17,046 nucleotides of DNA from Methanobrevibacter sp. (GTDB lineage: Archaea; Methanobacteriota; Methanobacteria; Methanobacteriales; Methanobacteriaceae): NCBI GenBank assembly GCA_009784145.1, contig WRCI01000014.1, positions 1-17,046 of the forward strand. Direction: 5' to 3'. The translations under genes were made by a program, and so were the position numbers. Every line of letters starts with the position of its first letter. The stretch's first letter is position 1. Positions 7,366 to 14,350 of the stretch are shown piece by piece. The notes beneath the pieces were generated by a model that was not told where the DNA came from, ran no database searches, and saw only the letters and a program-made list of their open reading frames with translations.

Positions 7366-8222
7366 AATCTATCATACCTTATTAAAATTGCATCTAAAAA
7401 TTGAGCAGGGTTGTTGGGATTTTTTATTCTTATTTCTTTATATTTAATATCTTCATCATCAATAATAATTTTTTTATCTTCCTCTGGAAAAGAATCAAAT
7501 TTGTTTTTAAGAACTATGCTACAAACTGTAAAATCTGAGTTACTATTTTTTTGAATATAATCTTCAAAAATTAGATAAGGGTTTCTTAATAACCACATTC
7601 CTCTAATTCTGAGATTAGTAATTTTAAGAGGATCTACATTATTCAATCTTCCAATTTCATTAGTTTCAGAAAATTCAGAAGCATCATTTGAGTTTTCAAG
7701 ATAAGTTGTAATATTATCTTTTAAATCTTCATAAATTCTAGATTCAGCAGCAAAACAATCCCCATATAAAAACAATAAAGATTCTAAAACTTTTCCAGTC
7801 ATTATTCCAAAAACATAAACCATGTCTTTTTCATCCCAATTGTCTTCACATATTCTACACGCATTAGTTATTAAAGGATTGTTGGAAAAAAGTTTTGATT
7901 TAGGGTAAGAACTATTTAGTTGTATATCTCCCCTAAAACTTCCAGTCTTTTTTACTTCAATAGCATCACCATGTTTTACAATTGCATCTGGAGGGTGATT
8001 TTTACTTCCAAAAAAAGAAAAATAATTTGCATAATGTTCATCTTTATTTACAATACTAAACCCATTTGAATAAGCATCTTTAATAAAAAATTCTAATGAA
8101 TCTCCAACAGAATTAATCCTATTCTTTGTAGAAATTTCATTATTGCTGGGATAAATATCATCAAAATCATTTTTATTAAAATTTTTAATGTTAATTATTG
8201 CTCTTAATGTATTAGTTTCCAT
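7362..8222 (-). CDS. Type II restriction endonuclease, NgoPII family, predicted GGCC
   Basis: A 286-residue restriction enzyme. The catalytic PD-(D/E)XK core is visible as PPDAIVKHGDAIEVKK with D79, E89 and K91. The flanking segments LNSSYPKSKLF, ITNACRICEDNW, YGDCFAAESRIYE, GRLNNVDPLKITNLRIRGMW and NPYLIFEDY match my memory of the NgoPII family (GGCC). The stop codon overlaps the methylase ATG. I place the start at ATG 8222, because AAGGTGAT at 8227-8234 lies 4 nt before it; an in-frame GTG at 8231 falls inside that ribosome site and would add only three residues. It lies 24 nt after the GGGP synthase stop, with a 9-bp inverted repeat in the gap. There is no separate controller (C) protein gene. 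Confidence 0.88.
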   Translation of the reverse strand: METNTLRAIINIKNFNKNDFDDIYPSNNEISTKNRINSVGDSLEFFIKDAYSNGFSIVNKDEHYANYFSFFGSKNHPPDAIVKHGDAIEVKKTGSFRGDIQLNSSYPKSKLFSNNPLITNACRICEDNWDEKDMVYVFGIMTGKVLESLLFLYGDCFAAESRIYEDLKDNITTYLENSNDASEFSETNEIGRLNNVDPLKITNLRIRGMWLLRNPYLIFEDYIQKNSNSDFTVCSIVLKNKFDSFPEEDKKIIIDDEDIKYKEIRIKNPNNPAQFLDAILIRYDRL

Positions 8223-8226
8223 GAAA

Positions 8227-8234
8227 ATCACCTT
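8227..8234 (-). promoter_or_regulatory. Ribosome binding site of the restriction endonuclease gene
   Basis: AAGGTGAT on the minus strand is a strong match to the archaeal anti-Shine-Dalgarno, 4 nt from ATG 8222. It decides the start, because the upstream in-frame GTG lies within the site. Confidence 0.7.
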
Positions 8235-8252
8235 ATAAATTTTAATTTATAA
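8233..8252. promoter_or_regulatory. 9-bp inverted repeat between GGGP synthase and the R-M genes
   Basis: The arms TTATAAATT (8233-8241) and AATTTATAA (8244-8252) are perfectly complementary around a TT centre. The element covers the GGGP synthase stop codon and touches the nuclease ribosome site. It could be a weak hairpin or an operator, but it is pure A/T, so chance is a real possibility. Confidence 0.35.
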
Positions 8253-8993
8253 ACTAACTTTCCTAATTCCAGAAACAATTTCAGATATTTTAGCCTCAAC
8301 ATCATCAGTTTCTTCAACAATTGTTCCTGTAACTACAATATCTGCACCTGCTTTAGCTACTGTATAAGCAGCTTCTCCATCACGGATTCCTCCACCTACT
8401 ATAATAACCATACTATCGGTAGCTTTTTTAGAGTATGCAATCATTTCAGGACTAACATATTCTTCAGCACCTGAACCTGCTTCAAGATAGAAAAATCTCA
8501 TTCCAAGTGCTTCAGCTGCCATTGCATAAGCTGCAGGTATTTTTGGTTTATTACGTGGAACTAACTTTGCATCTCCAACCCATCCTACAGTTCCTCCAGG
8601 ACTAATTACCATATATCCCATAGGAATAGCTTCAATTCCAGCTTTTTTAACACTAATTGCACCTAAGGCTTGAGCCCCTATAATCCAATAAGGATTGTTA
8701 GAATTTAAAAAACTCATGAAAAATATTGCATCAGCATATTTACTTACACTACTTGTATTTCCTGGAAATATGATAATTGGAAGATCTATATTTTCAGATA
8801 ATGCTTTAGCTGTTTTATCAACATCAGACCCATCTACAGTAGAACCTCCAAGCATTATACCATCAGTTCCTCCTGAAATAGCAGCTTTAGCTATTTCCAC
8901 AGCTCCTTCAGGTGTTTGCTCGTCTGGATCTATTAAAGTTAAATGAACTTTACGGCTTTTTAAAATATCTTTAATTTGATTTTCTACTATCAT
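8247..8993 (-). CDS. Geranylgeranylglyceryl phosphate synthase (EC 2.5.1.41)
   Basis: This 248-residue prenyltransferase makes the first ether bond of archaeal membrane lipids, joining geranylgeranyl diphosphate to sn-glycerol-1-phosphate. It is a modified TIM barrel. The motifs are HLTLIDPDE (17-25, Mg-binding D22 region), GGTDGIMLGGS (41-51), FPGN (76-79), YLEAGSGA (169-176), VGGGIRDGEAA (199-209) and VVTGTIVEE (220-228), the last two being the phosphate-binding loops. The length is typical. The ATG has a modest GGGAT site at 8997-9001. It stands directly upstream of the R-M pair, with which it is probably co-transcribed. The gene is essential housekeeping and belongs to the ancestral neighbourhood. 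Confidence 0.96.
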   Translation of the reverse strand: MIVENQIKDILKSRKVHLTLIDPDEQTPEGAVEIAKAAISGGTDGIMLGGSTVDGSDVDKTAKALSENIDLPIIIFPGNTSSVSKYADAIFFMSFLNSNNPYWIIGAQALGAISVKKAGIEAIPMGYMVISPGGTVGWVGDAKLVPRNKPKIPAAYAMAAEALGMRFFYLEAGSGAEEYVSPEMIAYSKKATDSMVIIVGGGIRDGEAAYTVAKAGADIVVTGTIVEETDDVEAKISEIVSGIRKVSL

Positions 8994-9292
8994 TTTATCC
9001 CTATTAAATTATTAATCAATAAACAGAATTATAGTGATTTCATTAAACAAATACAAAGCAATACTAAACTTAATAAAAATTATTATATTTATAATTAGAT
9101 TTTATATTAATATATTATATTTAATTTTTATATTAATAATATTTTAATGTTTTTATTTAAATTAATTAAAAATAATAAAAAAATAAAATTAGAAAAAATT
9201 AAAAAAATAAAATTAGAAAAAATTAATTAAAAATAGTAAAAGTAGTAAAAATAAAAATAAAAACTAATTTAATAATAAATTAGCTATCAGGA
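8994..9292. other. AT-rich intergenic region between rpl40e and GGGP synthase
   Basis: About 300 bp with A/T simple sequence, including two near-copies of aaaattagaaaaaatta around 9186-9228. I see no gene, stable GC-containing hairpin or convincing promoter. A promoter for the GGGP synthase operon could be hidden in the TATA-like strings at 9080-9125. Confidence 0.5.
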
Positions 9293-9439
9293 CTATCCTC
9301 TTGGCTCTTTTGCTTTGTATCTCAATCCTTTGTAACCACATTTTCTGCAAGTAGTAGCTCTAGCTGGGTTACGAGCATTACATTTTAAACAAATTTTAAC
9401 CTTAAAAATTCTATTTTCAGCTTCTTCGAATCTAGCCAT
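9293..9439 (-). CDS. rpl40e: 50S ribosomal protein L40e
   Basis: A 48-residue zinc-ribbon protein of the large ribosomal subunit. It reads [20 protein letters not shown], then [18 protein letters not shown] and [10 protein letters not shown], which is the full length of archaeal L40e. The zinc ligands are C17, C20, C31 and C34 (two CxxC pairs ten residues apart). The rest is basic, as expected for an rRNA-binding protein. A very strong ribosome site AAGGAGGA (9446-9453) lies 6 nt before the ATG, and a TATA-like box is found about 80 nt upstream. Confidence 0.97.
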   Translation of the reverse strand: MARFEEAENRIFKVKICLKCNARNPARATTCRKCGYKGLRYKAKEPRG

Positions 9440-9517
9440 TGATAATCCTCCTTGTAATCATTAGTAAAAAGTTTAATTTAATTCAAATTATGTATAAATT
9501 CAAATGAATAGATTAAT

Positions 9518-9527
9518 TATTTATAAA
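9518..9527 (-). promoter_or_regulatory. Putative TATA box of rpl40e
   Basis: Minus-strand TTTATAAATA, preceded by a G-run (AGAGGGG), lies about 80 bp before the rpl40e start. It would place transcription start near 9495-9500, giving a leader of about 55-60 nt that contains the strong ribosome site. Confidence 0.45.
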
Positions 9528-9768
9528 CCCCTCTACACAGACAAATTTATATTTTAAATAAATATAATTAAGTTATAACAATTAACATTATAATTTAACT
9601 ATATAATTATCATGAAACAAAATAAGATTGTTTAATTAATCATGATATTTAAGAACATTAAAATTTATTATTTTAATAGTATTTAAAGATTTAGCTATTT
9701 TTTATAGATTTAGTAAAAAATTATAAAAAAAATATTTAATTGAATAAAAATTAAGAAAACAATTTATC

Positions 9769-9851
9769 AAAAAAATATTTAACTAGAAAAATATCTATTA
9801 AAAAAATATTTAATCATACATATATCTATTAAAAAAATACTTAATAAATAG
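9769..9851. repeat. 31-bp tandem repeat, about 2.6 units
   Basis: Units start at 9769, 9800 and 9831. They share aaaaaaataYttaa at the start and atatctatt at the end. The array lies immediately after the minus-strand tsr3 stop codon. Confidence 0.75.
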
Positions 9852-9857
9852 AAAAAA

Positions 9858-10382
9858 TTACTCATATTGTTTTAAAAATTCATTTTGGATTATAACAACT
9901 TCTTCACTTGTTTTTACATTACTATAAGCTTCAAGTAGCTCATAATTTAATTCAATAAAAGTATGACCCCATTTAAAGCTATTCATAATATCTTTAGCTT
10001 CTTTTTTAAAACCTGTGATATATAAAGTAGCAGCTATAGCTTCAACAGTAGATAATTTACAAGGTTTTCCATAATTTACTGGACTGGCAGCTATTAAAAA
10101 TGGAAGACTTCGATGATATTTAGTAAGAGCAAAGAATTTAGATGAAGAAGAAACTTTATTCCAAGAACAATCAAGACCAACTACTCCTCTTTTTTCAAGT
10201 AAATGTTTATCTTGAGGAGAAACTGATTTTTCAGAAAAAGGATTGAGAATAATAGCTCCAATAGGAATTTGATTTATATTGTAAACTATCTTACAATTAT
10301 TTAGCTTTTCCATCTTATAAGCTGTGCATTTCTTCTTATCACATTCATTTGCATGAAAAACAGTAATCTTCATTTTATTCAT
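9858..10382 (-). CDS. tsr3: Tsr3 (DUF367): SSU rRNA aminocarboxypropyltransferase
   Basis: This 174-residue enzyme transfers the 3-amino-3-carboxypropyl group of SAM to a hypermodified uridine/pseudouridine in helix 31 of small-subunit rRNA. Motifs of the family are clear: an N-terminal CDKKKCT (14-20), GVVGLDCSW (66-74), the SAM-binding SLPFLIAASPVNYGKP (92-107) and KLSTVEAIAATLYI (109-122), and FKWGHTFIELN (136-146). The length is normal for archaeal Tsr3. Two ATGs are possible, at 10382 and 10373 (codon 4). Neither has a ribosome site, and the family usually begins near the second. A TATA-like stretch at 10399-10407 would fit a nearly leaderless transcript. Confidence 0.92.
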   Translation of the reverse strand: MNKMKITVFHANECDKKKCTAYKMEKLNNCKIVYNINQIPIGAIILNPFSEKSVSPQDKHLLEKRGVVGLDCSWNKVSSSSKFFALTKYHRSLPFLIAASPVNYGKPCKLSTVEAIAATLYITGFKKEAKDIMNSFKWGHTFIELNYELLEAYSNVKTSEEVVIIQNEFLKQYE

Positions 10383-10463
10383 TGTATTTATTTTATGATT
10401 TTATATTTAATAAATTAACTAGTATTATAATTTATACTATGAAACTAATTATTAATAAAAAAC

Positions 10464-10560
10464 AATGATAAACTAATTAAAATATAATATGAACTAATTA
10501 AAAAATATAATTATGAACAAATTAAAAAAATATAATTATGAACTATTAAATAAAATATAA
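10464..10560. repeat. 24-25-bp degenerate tandem repeat in a divergent promoter region
   Basis: About four near-copies of a unit resembling aaaatataattatgaacAaattaa occur, with the atgaac core at 10489, 10513 and 10538 and a diverged copy before them. They lie between the divergent tsr3 (-) and the PsbP-like gene (+), so they are placed to affect either promoter. I see no gene in 10383-10646. Confidence 0.65.
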
Positions 10561-10646
10561 AAATTATTTTATAAATAAATTTAATTTTTTAAAATATAAA
10601 CATAACTATACAATAAAACTAAATAGTATTAAAAACAAATATATAA

Positions 10647-11273
10647 ATGATTATCATGGATAAATCTCTAATTTTTATAATAATTCTTTTTATATTGGGT
10701 GTAATAGTAGCTTCAAACAATACTGAACCTATCCACAACATATTTCTTGATGTAAAATCTATGATACAGGGAGAAGCTAATAAAGAGCCAATAGCTAAAA
10801 TTGGAAATTACATAAACATCTCCAATAATTCAAATTCTCAAATCAATACCTCAAACAATACTAATGAAAATTCAAAAAACAATATGAAAACTTACAATAA
10901 TGATGGAGTATATTTTAAATATCCTAGCTACTGGGATTATAATCAATTTAGCAAATTAGTAAGCTTGTATCAAAAGGAACATCTAAGTCGTTGGGATGAT
11001 GGACTTATATTTTATATCTCAGATAGATCTCTAAAAGAAGAATTAGAATATCAAAAAAATTATGAAAGATATAAAAATCCAAAAAACATAAGTGTTGATG
11101 GAAGAAAAGCTGTCTCTCTAACTGATACAAAAAAAGATTACTGGCATTATTTAATTATAGTAGAAAAGAATGAAAATCAAAGTTATGTTTTCATTTTTTA
11201 TACTGACAGAGATTTAAAAACAAAAAATAAAGTATTGTTTGATGAAATATTAGCTACAATGCGATTAAATTGA
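10647..11273 (+). CDS. Membrane-anchored PsbP-like extracellular protein
   Basis: A 208-residue protein with an N-terminal hydrophobic segment (about 7-23, LIFIIILFILGVIVA), an Asn/Ser-rich linker (about 54-80) and a globular C-terminal domain. The domain begins NDGVYFKYPSYWD and ends with a helix (FDEILATMRLN). The phrase GVYFKYPSYWD followed by mixed strands ending in a C-terminal helix is typical of PsbP/DUF1795-like domains that many Methanobrevibacter surface proteins carry; the precise function is unknown. It is probably exported and held in the membrane by the uncleaved N-terminal helix, since no lipobox cysteine is present. ATGs at 10647 and 10656 are both possible; neither has a clear ribosome site. 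It is a stand-alone plus-strand gene, divergent from tsr3. Confidence 0.7.
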   Translation: MIIMDKSLIFIIILFILGVIVASNNTEPIHNIFLDVKSMIQGEANKEPIAKIGNYINISNNSNSQINTSNNTNENSKNNMKTYNNDGVYFKYPSYWDYNQFSKLVSLYQKEHLSRWDDGLIFYISDRSLKEELEYQKNYERYKNPKNISVDGRKAVSLTDTKKDYWHYLIIVEKNENQSYVFIFYTDRDLKTKNKVLFDEILATMRLN

Positions 11274-11317
11274 AAAACTATATTCAGATTCTTAATTATA
11301 AATCCATTTAAACGAAA

Positions 11318-11339
11318 TTCGATAATATTAACTATCGAA
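11318..11339. promoter_or_regulatory. Inverted repeat overlapping the structured-RNA promoter
   Basis: The arms TTCGATA (11318-11324) and TATCGAA (11333-11339) are perfectly complementary across 8 nt. The right arm covers the BRE-like CGAAA directly before the TATA box. It could be a repressor site for the RNA gene or a terminator for the upstream PsbP-like gene. Confidence 0.4.
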
Positions 11340-11350
11340 ATATTTAAATA
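11335..11350 (+). promoter_or_regulatory. BRE/TATA promoter of the structured RNA
   Basis: TCGAAA followed by TATTTAAATA is a good match to the BRE plus TATA-box arrangement seen at methanogen stable-RNA promoters. It predicts a transcription start near 11370, just before the first paired base of the RNA at 11377. Confidence 0.6.
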
Positions 11351-11369
11351 TTAGTTTAAACAAATAAAG

Positions 11370-11456
11370 TATTACTGTTTGTGTAAGGCCTTATAATCCC
11401 GTTGCTTGAATGTGGCGAAGTCATTAAATTGACCAAGTGGTTATAAGGCACAAACT
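11370..11456 (+). ncRNA. Structured small RNA of unknown type, own promoter
   Basis: A G/C-richer island in otherwise AT-rich intergenic DNA folds into a long hairpin. The outer helix GTTTGTG (11377-11383) pairs with CACAAAC (11449-11455). After a 5-nt bulge TAAGG (11384-11388), the inner helix CCTTATAA (11389-11396) pairs with TTATAAGG (11441-11448), giving 15 bp in all. The 44-nt apical region can form CTTG/CAAG (11405-11408 with 11434-11437) and a small GTCA/TGAC hairpin (11420-11423 with 11430-11433). The element lies between two convergent genes, has a BRE/TATA box at the right distance, and is followed by T-rich sequence. It is not a tRNA (no T-loop), has no C/D boxes, and I do not recognise a riboswitch. 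There is no gene just downstream on the same strand, so a trans-acting RNA is more likely than a cis regulator. Confidence 0.6.
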
Positions 11457-11479
11457 TTAAAATTTTAAAATAAGATTAC

Positions 11480-11497
11480 TATTTCCTTCTTTTTCTA
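11480..11497 (+). terminator. Possible T-rich archaeal terminator of the structured RNA
   Basis: ATTTCCTTCTTTTTCTAA, about 25-40 nt after the last paired base of the RNA, is a pyrimidine/T-rich tract of the kind that stops archaeal RNA polymerase. There is no hairpin. It is a weak call. Confidence 0.3.
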
Positions 11498-11514
11498 AAT
11501 AATTATATGAACAA

Positions 11515-13950
11515 TCACAAAATATTACGTTCATAAGTCAAAATCTTTTCAATGGCTAAATCTGGACTATAAACTTCTTCTAAATCATAATAACGACCAT
11601 TAGCTAAAAAAGCCAATTCCATATTAATATTCCGACCATGTTTATGTTTTTTCTCAAAATCAATGATTATAGTATAAATATTATTCTCACCTAACTCTCC
11701 CCCAATAGCTAAAACATCATTAATTGGACTTCCTATGATTTTTTTAAGAGAATTGTCCTTTAAACCAACATTAGGCATTCCATCAGAAAGCAATATTAAC
11801 ATTGGAATAAATTCTCCTTTTTTCTTTTCATTTTTTAATATTTCAAAAGCTTTTTTTAGACCTGCAGCCATTGGAGTAGTTCCACCAACAGTTATTTTAT
11901 CAAGCTTATTTAAAAATGAACTAGGTCTTTTAGTGTTTGGAATAATAATCTCAGAACCTTGACCTTTAAACCCAATAACTGATAATTTATCCCTGTTTCG
12001 ATTTATATTTTTAATGATTTTATCTAAAATTCCTCTGATTTTATTAACTTTCTTCTCACTAATCATAGATCCGCTCATATCCACAACGATAGCTACACTA
12101 GCCCTTGCTTTATGTTTTCTAATCTTTTCACGTAAATCATGACTTTTAATATTTATCTTTAAATCATTTGGAATATTTAAACTATTTTCATTATTTAAAT
12201 TATCTTTAGTACTTGAGCTATCTTTAATATTTAAACTATCTTTAGTACTTGAGCTATCTTTAATATTTAAACTATCTTTAATATTTAAATTATCTTTAGT
12301 ACTTAAATTAGATTCAATTTCTTTTTTTTTAGAATGCATTGCTGCAGCTCTTAAAGTAGCATCAACAGCTATGTCTGATGAAGAAACTTTTTTAGAATAT
12401 TTACTTTTAACATACTTTCCTTTCTCACTTTTAGAATCAACTCGACTTCCATATAGCTTTTCCTTTTCACGACCTTCCATTACTAACATCTTACGAATAT
12501 CTTTTTCAAGAGATTCCATATCAAATTCATCTATTTCTTTTTCAGATTTATTCTCATTATAATCTATTTGATATTCATCATCATTTTTCTCTGAATCGTT
12601 TATTTCTCCTTGAAACTGATTATCATGCCCATATTCCTCATCATTTTCATTATCACTATTATTTTCATCATTTTCAGTATTATTGTCTAAATCATCATTA
12701 TCTTCATCATTATTATCTTCATTATATTTATCATCCCTATTATTTTGATTATAATCATTATCATTGTCTTCATTATTTTGATTATTATTTTCATTATCAT
12801 TATACTGATTATCATCAAAATTAGAACCCTTTTCATTTGAAGAATCATCATCTGATGAATTATCATCCCCTAAATCATCTTGAAAATCCTCATTTTCTTG
12901 ATTATTCTCTTCATCAGAAACTTGTTCTTGGTTTTTTTCCATTTCCTTTTGAGCTTGCTGTATCTGATTTTGAACTTGTTCATTGTTACATCGATTTATT
13001 TCCCCTAAAACAAGTAAAATCGCTTCTTCAAGATCAGTAAGCAAAACATTTAAATGACCATTGAAAGCAGCTATTGTCTTAGCTGTTTTCAAAATAGCTA
13101 TATCATTCCTATGACCTTCACTACCAAGATTTTTTGTTATTCTAGCAATTATTTCAATATAATCGTCACTAATCTTTAGAGTTGGAAGAAGTTTTCTCCC
13201 ATCAACTATCTTTTTTTGGAGTTCTTTTTGTTCATCTTCAAATTTAGCTATAAAAGAAACAGGATCTTTTTCAAATTCTTCTCTTCTTTTCATAATAAGA
13301 ACTCTATCCTCAATTTCACTTATCCCTTCAACTCCCACTTCAAGACCAATCCTATCAGATAATTGTCCACGAAGTTCTCCTTCTTCAGGATTCATTGTTC
13401 CAACAAGAATAAAACGAGATGGGTGAGATATTGAAATCCCTTCTCTTTCAATAGTGTTTACACCAAATGCAGCTGCATCCAGAAGAATATCTACTAAATT
13501 ATCATCTAAAAGGTTAATTTCGTCGATATAAAGAATATTACTATTAGCTTGAGCAAGTAACCCTGGTTCAAGAGCTTTTATACCTTCTTTAAGTGCTTTT
13601 TCAATATCAAGAGAACCAACAACACGATCTTCAGTAGCACCAAGAGGAAGCTCAACAACATTCATTGGTTTGTTAACAATGACAACATCCTCTTCAGCTG
13701 ATTTATCATATACTTTATAAAGTTCAAATTCTTTATAGCTATCTTCATCACTATTAAAAGAACAATTTTCTACAACTTCAATTTCAGGAAGGATATTAGC
13801 TAATGCTCTAACTGCCGTGGTTTTTCCTGTACCACGATCACCTTTAATCAAAACCCCTCCAATAGAAGGATTTATAGCATTTAAAATAAGAGCTTTTTTA
13901 ATCATTTCCTGACCAACAATAGCTGTAAAAGGAAAAACATTTATTTTCAT
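11515..13950 (-). CDS. ChlI-ChlD-type chelatase ATPase/VWA protein (Mg/Co chelatase subunit-like)
   Basis: This protein of about 811 residues joins a MoxR/ChlI-type AAA+ ATPase to a von Willebrand A domain, as in magnesium- or cobalt-chelatase I+D subunits. The ATPase has Walker [10 protein letters not shown] (38-46), Walker [11 protein letters not shown] (140-149), [13 protein letters not shown] (184-196) and the arginine motif LSDRIGLEV (199-207). The VWA domain has the MIDAS motif DMSGSM (625-630), GGTTPMAAG (690-698) and LLSDGMPN (721-728). Between them lie an extremely acidic Asn/Asp-rich linker (about 345-480) and a hexapeptide repeat (549-596). In methanogens such proteins are thought to assist a CobN-like chelatase in tetrapyrrole metallation; no cobN is in this window, so the metal is unknown. 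Of two consecutive ATGs, the one at 13950 has GGTGA 4 nt upstream, so I prefer it; the numbering here counts from 13953. Confidence 0.88.
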   Translation of the reverse strand: MKINVFPFTAIVGQEMIKKALILNAINPSIGGVLIKGDRGTGKTTAVRALANILPEIEVVENCSFNSDEDSYKEFELYKVYDKSAEEDVVIVNKPMNVVELPLGATEDRVVGSLDIEKALKEGIKALEPGLLAQANSNILYIDEINLLDDNLVDILLDAAAFGVNTIEREGISISHPSRFILVGTMNPEEGELRGQLSDRIGLEVGVEGISEIEDRVLIMKRREEFEKDPVSFIAKFEDEQKELQKKIVDGRKLLPTLKISDDYIEIIARITKNLGSEGHRNDIAILKTAKTIAAFNGHLNVLLTDLEEAILLVLGEINRCNNEQVQNQIQQAQKEMEKNQEQVSDEENNQENEDFQDDLGDDNSSDDDSSNEKGSNFDDNQYNDNENNNQNNEDNDNDYNQNNRDDKYNEDNNDEDNDDLDNNTENDENNSDNENDEEYGHDNQFQGEINDSEKNDDEYQIDYNENKSEKEIDEFDMESLEKDIRKMLVMEGREKEKLYGSRVDSKSEKGKYVKSKYSKKVSSSDIAVDATLRAAAMHSKKKEIESNLSTKDNLNIKDSLNIKDSSSTKDSLNIKDSSSTKDNLNNENSLNIPNDLKINIKSHDLREKIRKHKARASVAIVVDMSGSMISEKKVNKIRGILDKIIKNINRNRDKLSVIGFKGQGSEIIIPNTKRPSSFLNKLDKITVGGTTPMAAGLKKAFEILKNEKKKGEFIPMLILLSDGMPNVGLKDNSLKKIIGSPINDVLAIGGELGENNIYTIIIDFEKKHKHGRNINMELAFLANGRYYDLEEVYSPDLAIEKILTYERNIL
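12166..12309 (-). repeat. 18-bp in-frame tandem repeat (8 units) in the chelatase-like gene
   Basis: Eight hexapeptide units occupy residues 549-596: [42 protein letters not shown] and [18 protein letters not shown] occurs twice as a 36-bp pair, so part of the array grew by duplicating two units at once. It lies in the linker before the VWA domain. Confidence 0.92.
12514..12921 (-). other. Acidic Asn/Asp/Glu-rich linker of the chelatase-like protein
   Basis: Residues about 345-480 consist mainly of N, D, E, S and Q, which predicts a disordered, highly negative linker. ChlD and CobT proteins have a similar acidic linker between the AAA+ and VWA domains, so its presence is normal, but this one is unusually long and asparagine-rich. 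Confidence 0.75.
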
Positions 13951-13953
13951 CAT

Positions 13954-14341
13954 TTCACCATTGATTTTTCTTAAATAATACTTGAAAAATTTAATTATAC
14001 ATTTTGATTGATAAAATTTATGTTTATTTAAGATAATTATGTTTTTTATAATATTTTTATATTATATTTTTATATTATATTTAATTTTATATTTTAAAAT
14101 TAAAATTATAAACTAAAATTTATATAAAATATATAAAATATAAATAAAAAATTATTTTTTATTATAAAATTAAGAATACTTTTTCTTATAAAAGAAAAAT
14201 AATTTAAAAAAAGAAAAATAAAAATACTTATATCTAAAAAAAGACAAAATTAAATATTGATAATAAAATAAATATACAAATATTATTAGATTATTTTCTA
14301 AATTATACAAAATAGTTTTTAAACTATTTAAAAATAAAAAA
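13954..14341. other. AT-rich divergent intergenic region
   Basis: It separates the minus-strand chelatase gene from the plus-strand zinc-ribbon gene. The ribosome site GGTGA of the chelatase gene is at 13955-13959 (minus). At 14180-14199 an 8-bp inverted repeat TTTTTCTT/AAGAAAAA with a 4-nt loop is seen, and at 14310-14329 a 9-bp inverted repeat (listed separately). The remainder is A/T simple sequence with many TATA-like strings; no gene is visible. Confidence 0.5.
14310..14329. promoter_or_regulatory. 9-bp perfect inverted repeat just upstream of the zinc-ribbon gene
   Basis: AAATAGTTT and AAACTATTT flank a TT centre, 12 bp before the ribosome site and 21 bp before the start codon. The position fits an operator overlapping the transcription start or a 5'UTR hairpin. 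Confidence 0.4.
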
Positions 14342-14350
14342 GGTGATTGT

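Larger units (their letters stand above)
9440..9857. other. Intergenic region with rpl40e promoter, an interrupted stem and a 31-bp repeat
   Basis: The region holds the rpl40e leader and promoter, then AT-rich sequence. At 9609-9646 there is a nested inverted repeat: ATCATG-AAACAA pairs with TTGTTT and CATGAT across a 7-nt loop, with a 7-nt bulge on the right side. From 9769 to about 9851 a 31-bp unit starting with seven A's is repeated 2.6 times (9769, 9800, 9831) just downstream of the tsr3 stop. I found no coding frame. Confidence 0.55.

Noticed and set aside
8223..8231. GTG at 8231 as start of the restriction endonuclease
   Set aside because: The GTG is part of the AAGGTGAT ribosome site that serves the ATG at 8222.
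8695..8946. Plus-strand open frame
   Set aside because: It is antisense to the well-conserved GGGP synthase.
11389..11452. An H/ACA guide RNA, because ACA (11450-11452) follows a stem and lies 16 nt after a small upper hairpin
   Set aside because: The ACA is itself paired in the outer helix, the upper stem is only 4 bp with no kink-turn, and the 5' side of the pocket would be far too long. It remains a weak possibility only.
11377..11455. A tRNA, because of the 7-bp terminal helix, the TA after it and the 79-nt length
   Set aside because: There is no T-arm with a TTC-type loop, no D-arm and no anticodon stem in the required positions on either strand.
11735..13040. Three plus-strand open frames (11735-11962, 12371-12562, 12837-13040)
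   Set aside because: All are antisense to the chelatase-like gene, partly in its low-complexity linker, and have no start signals.
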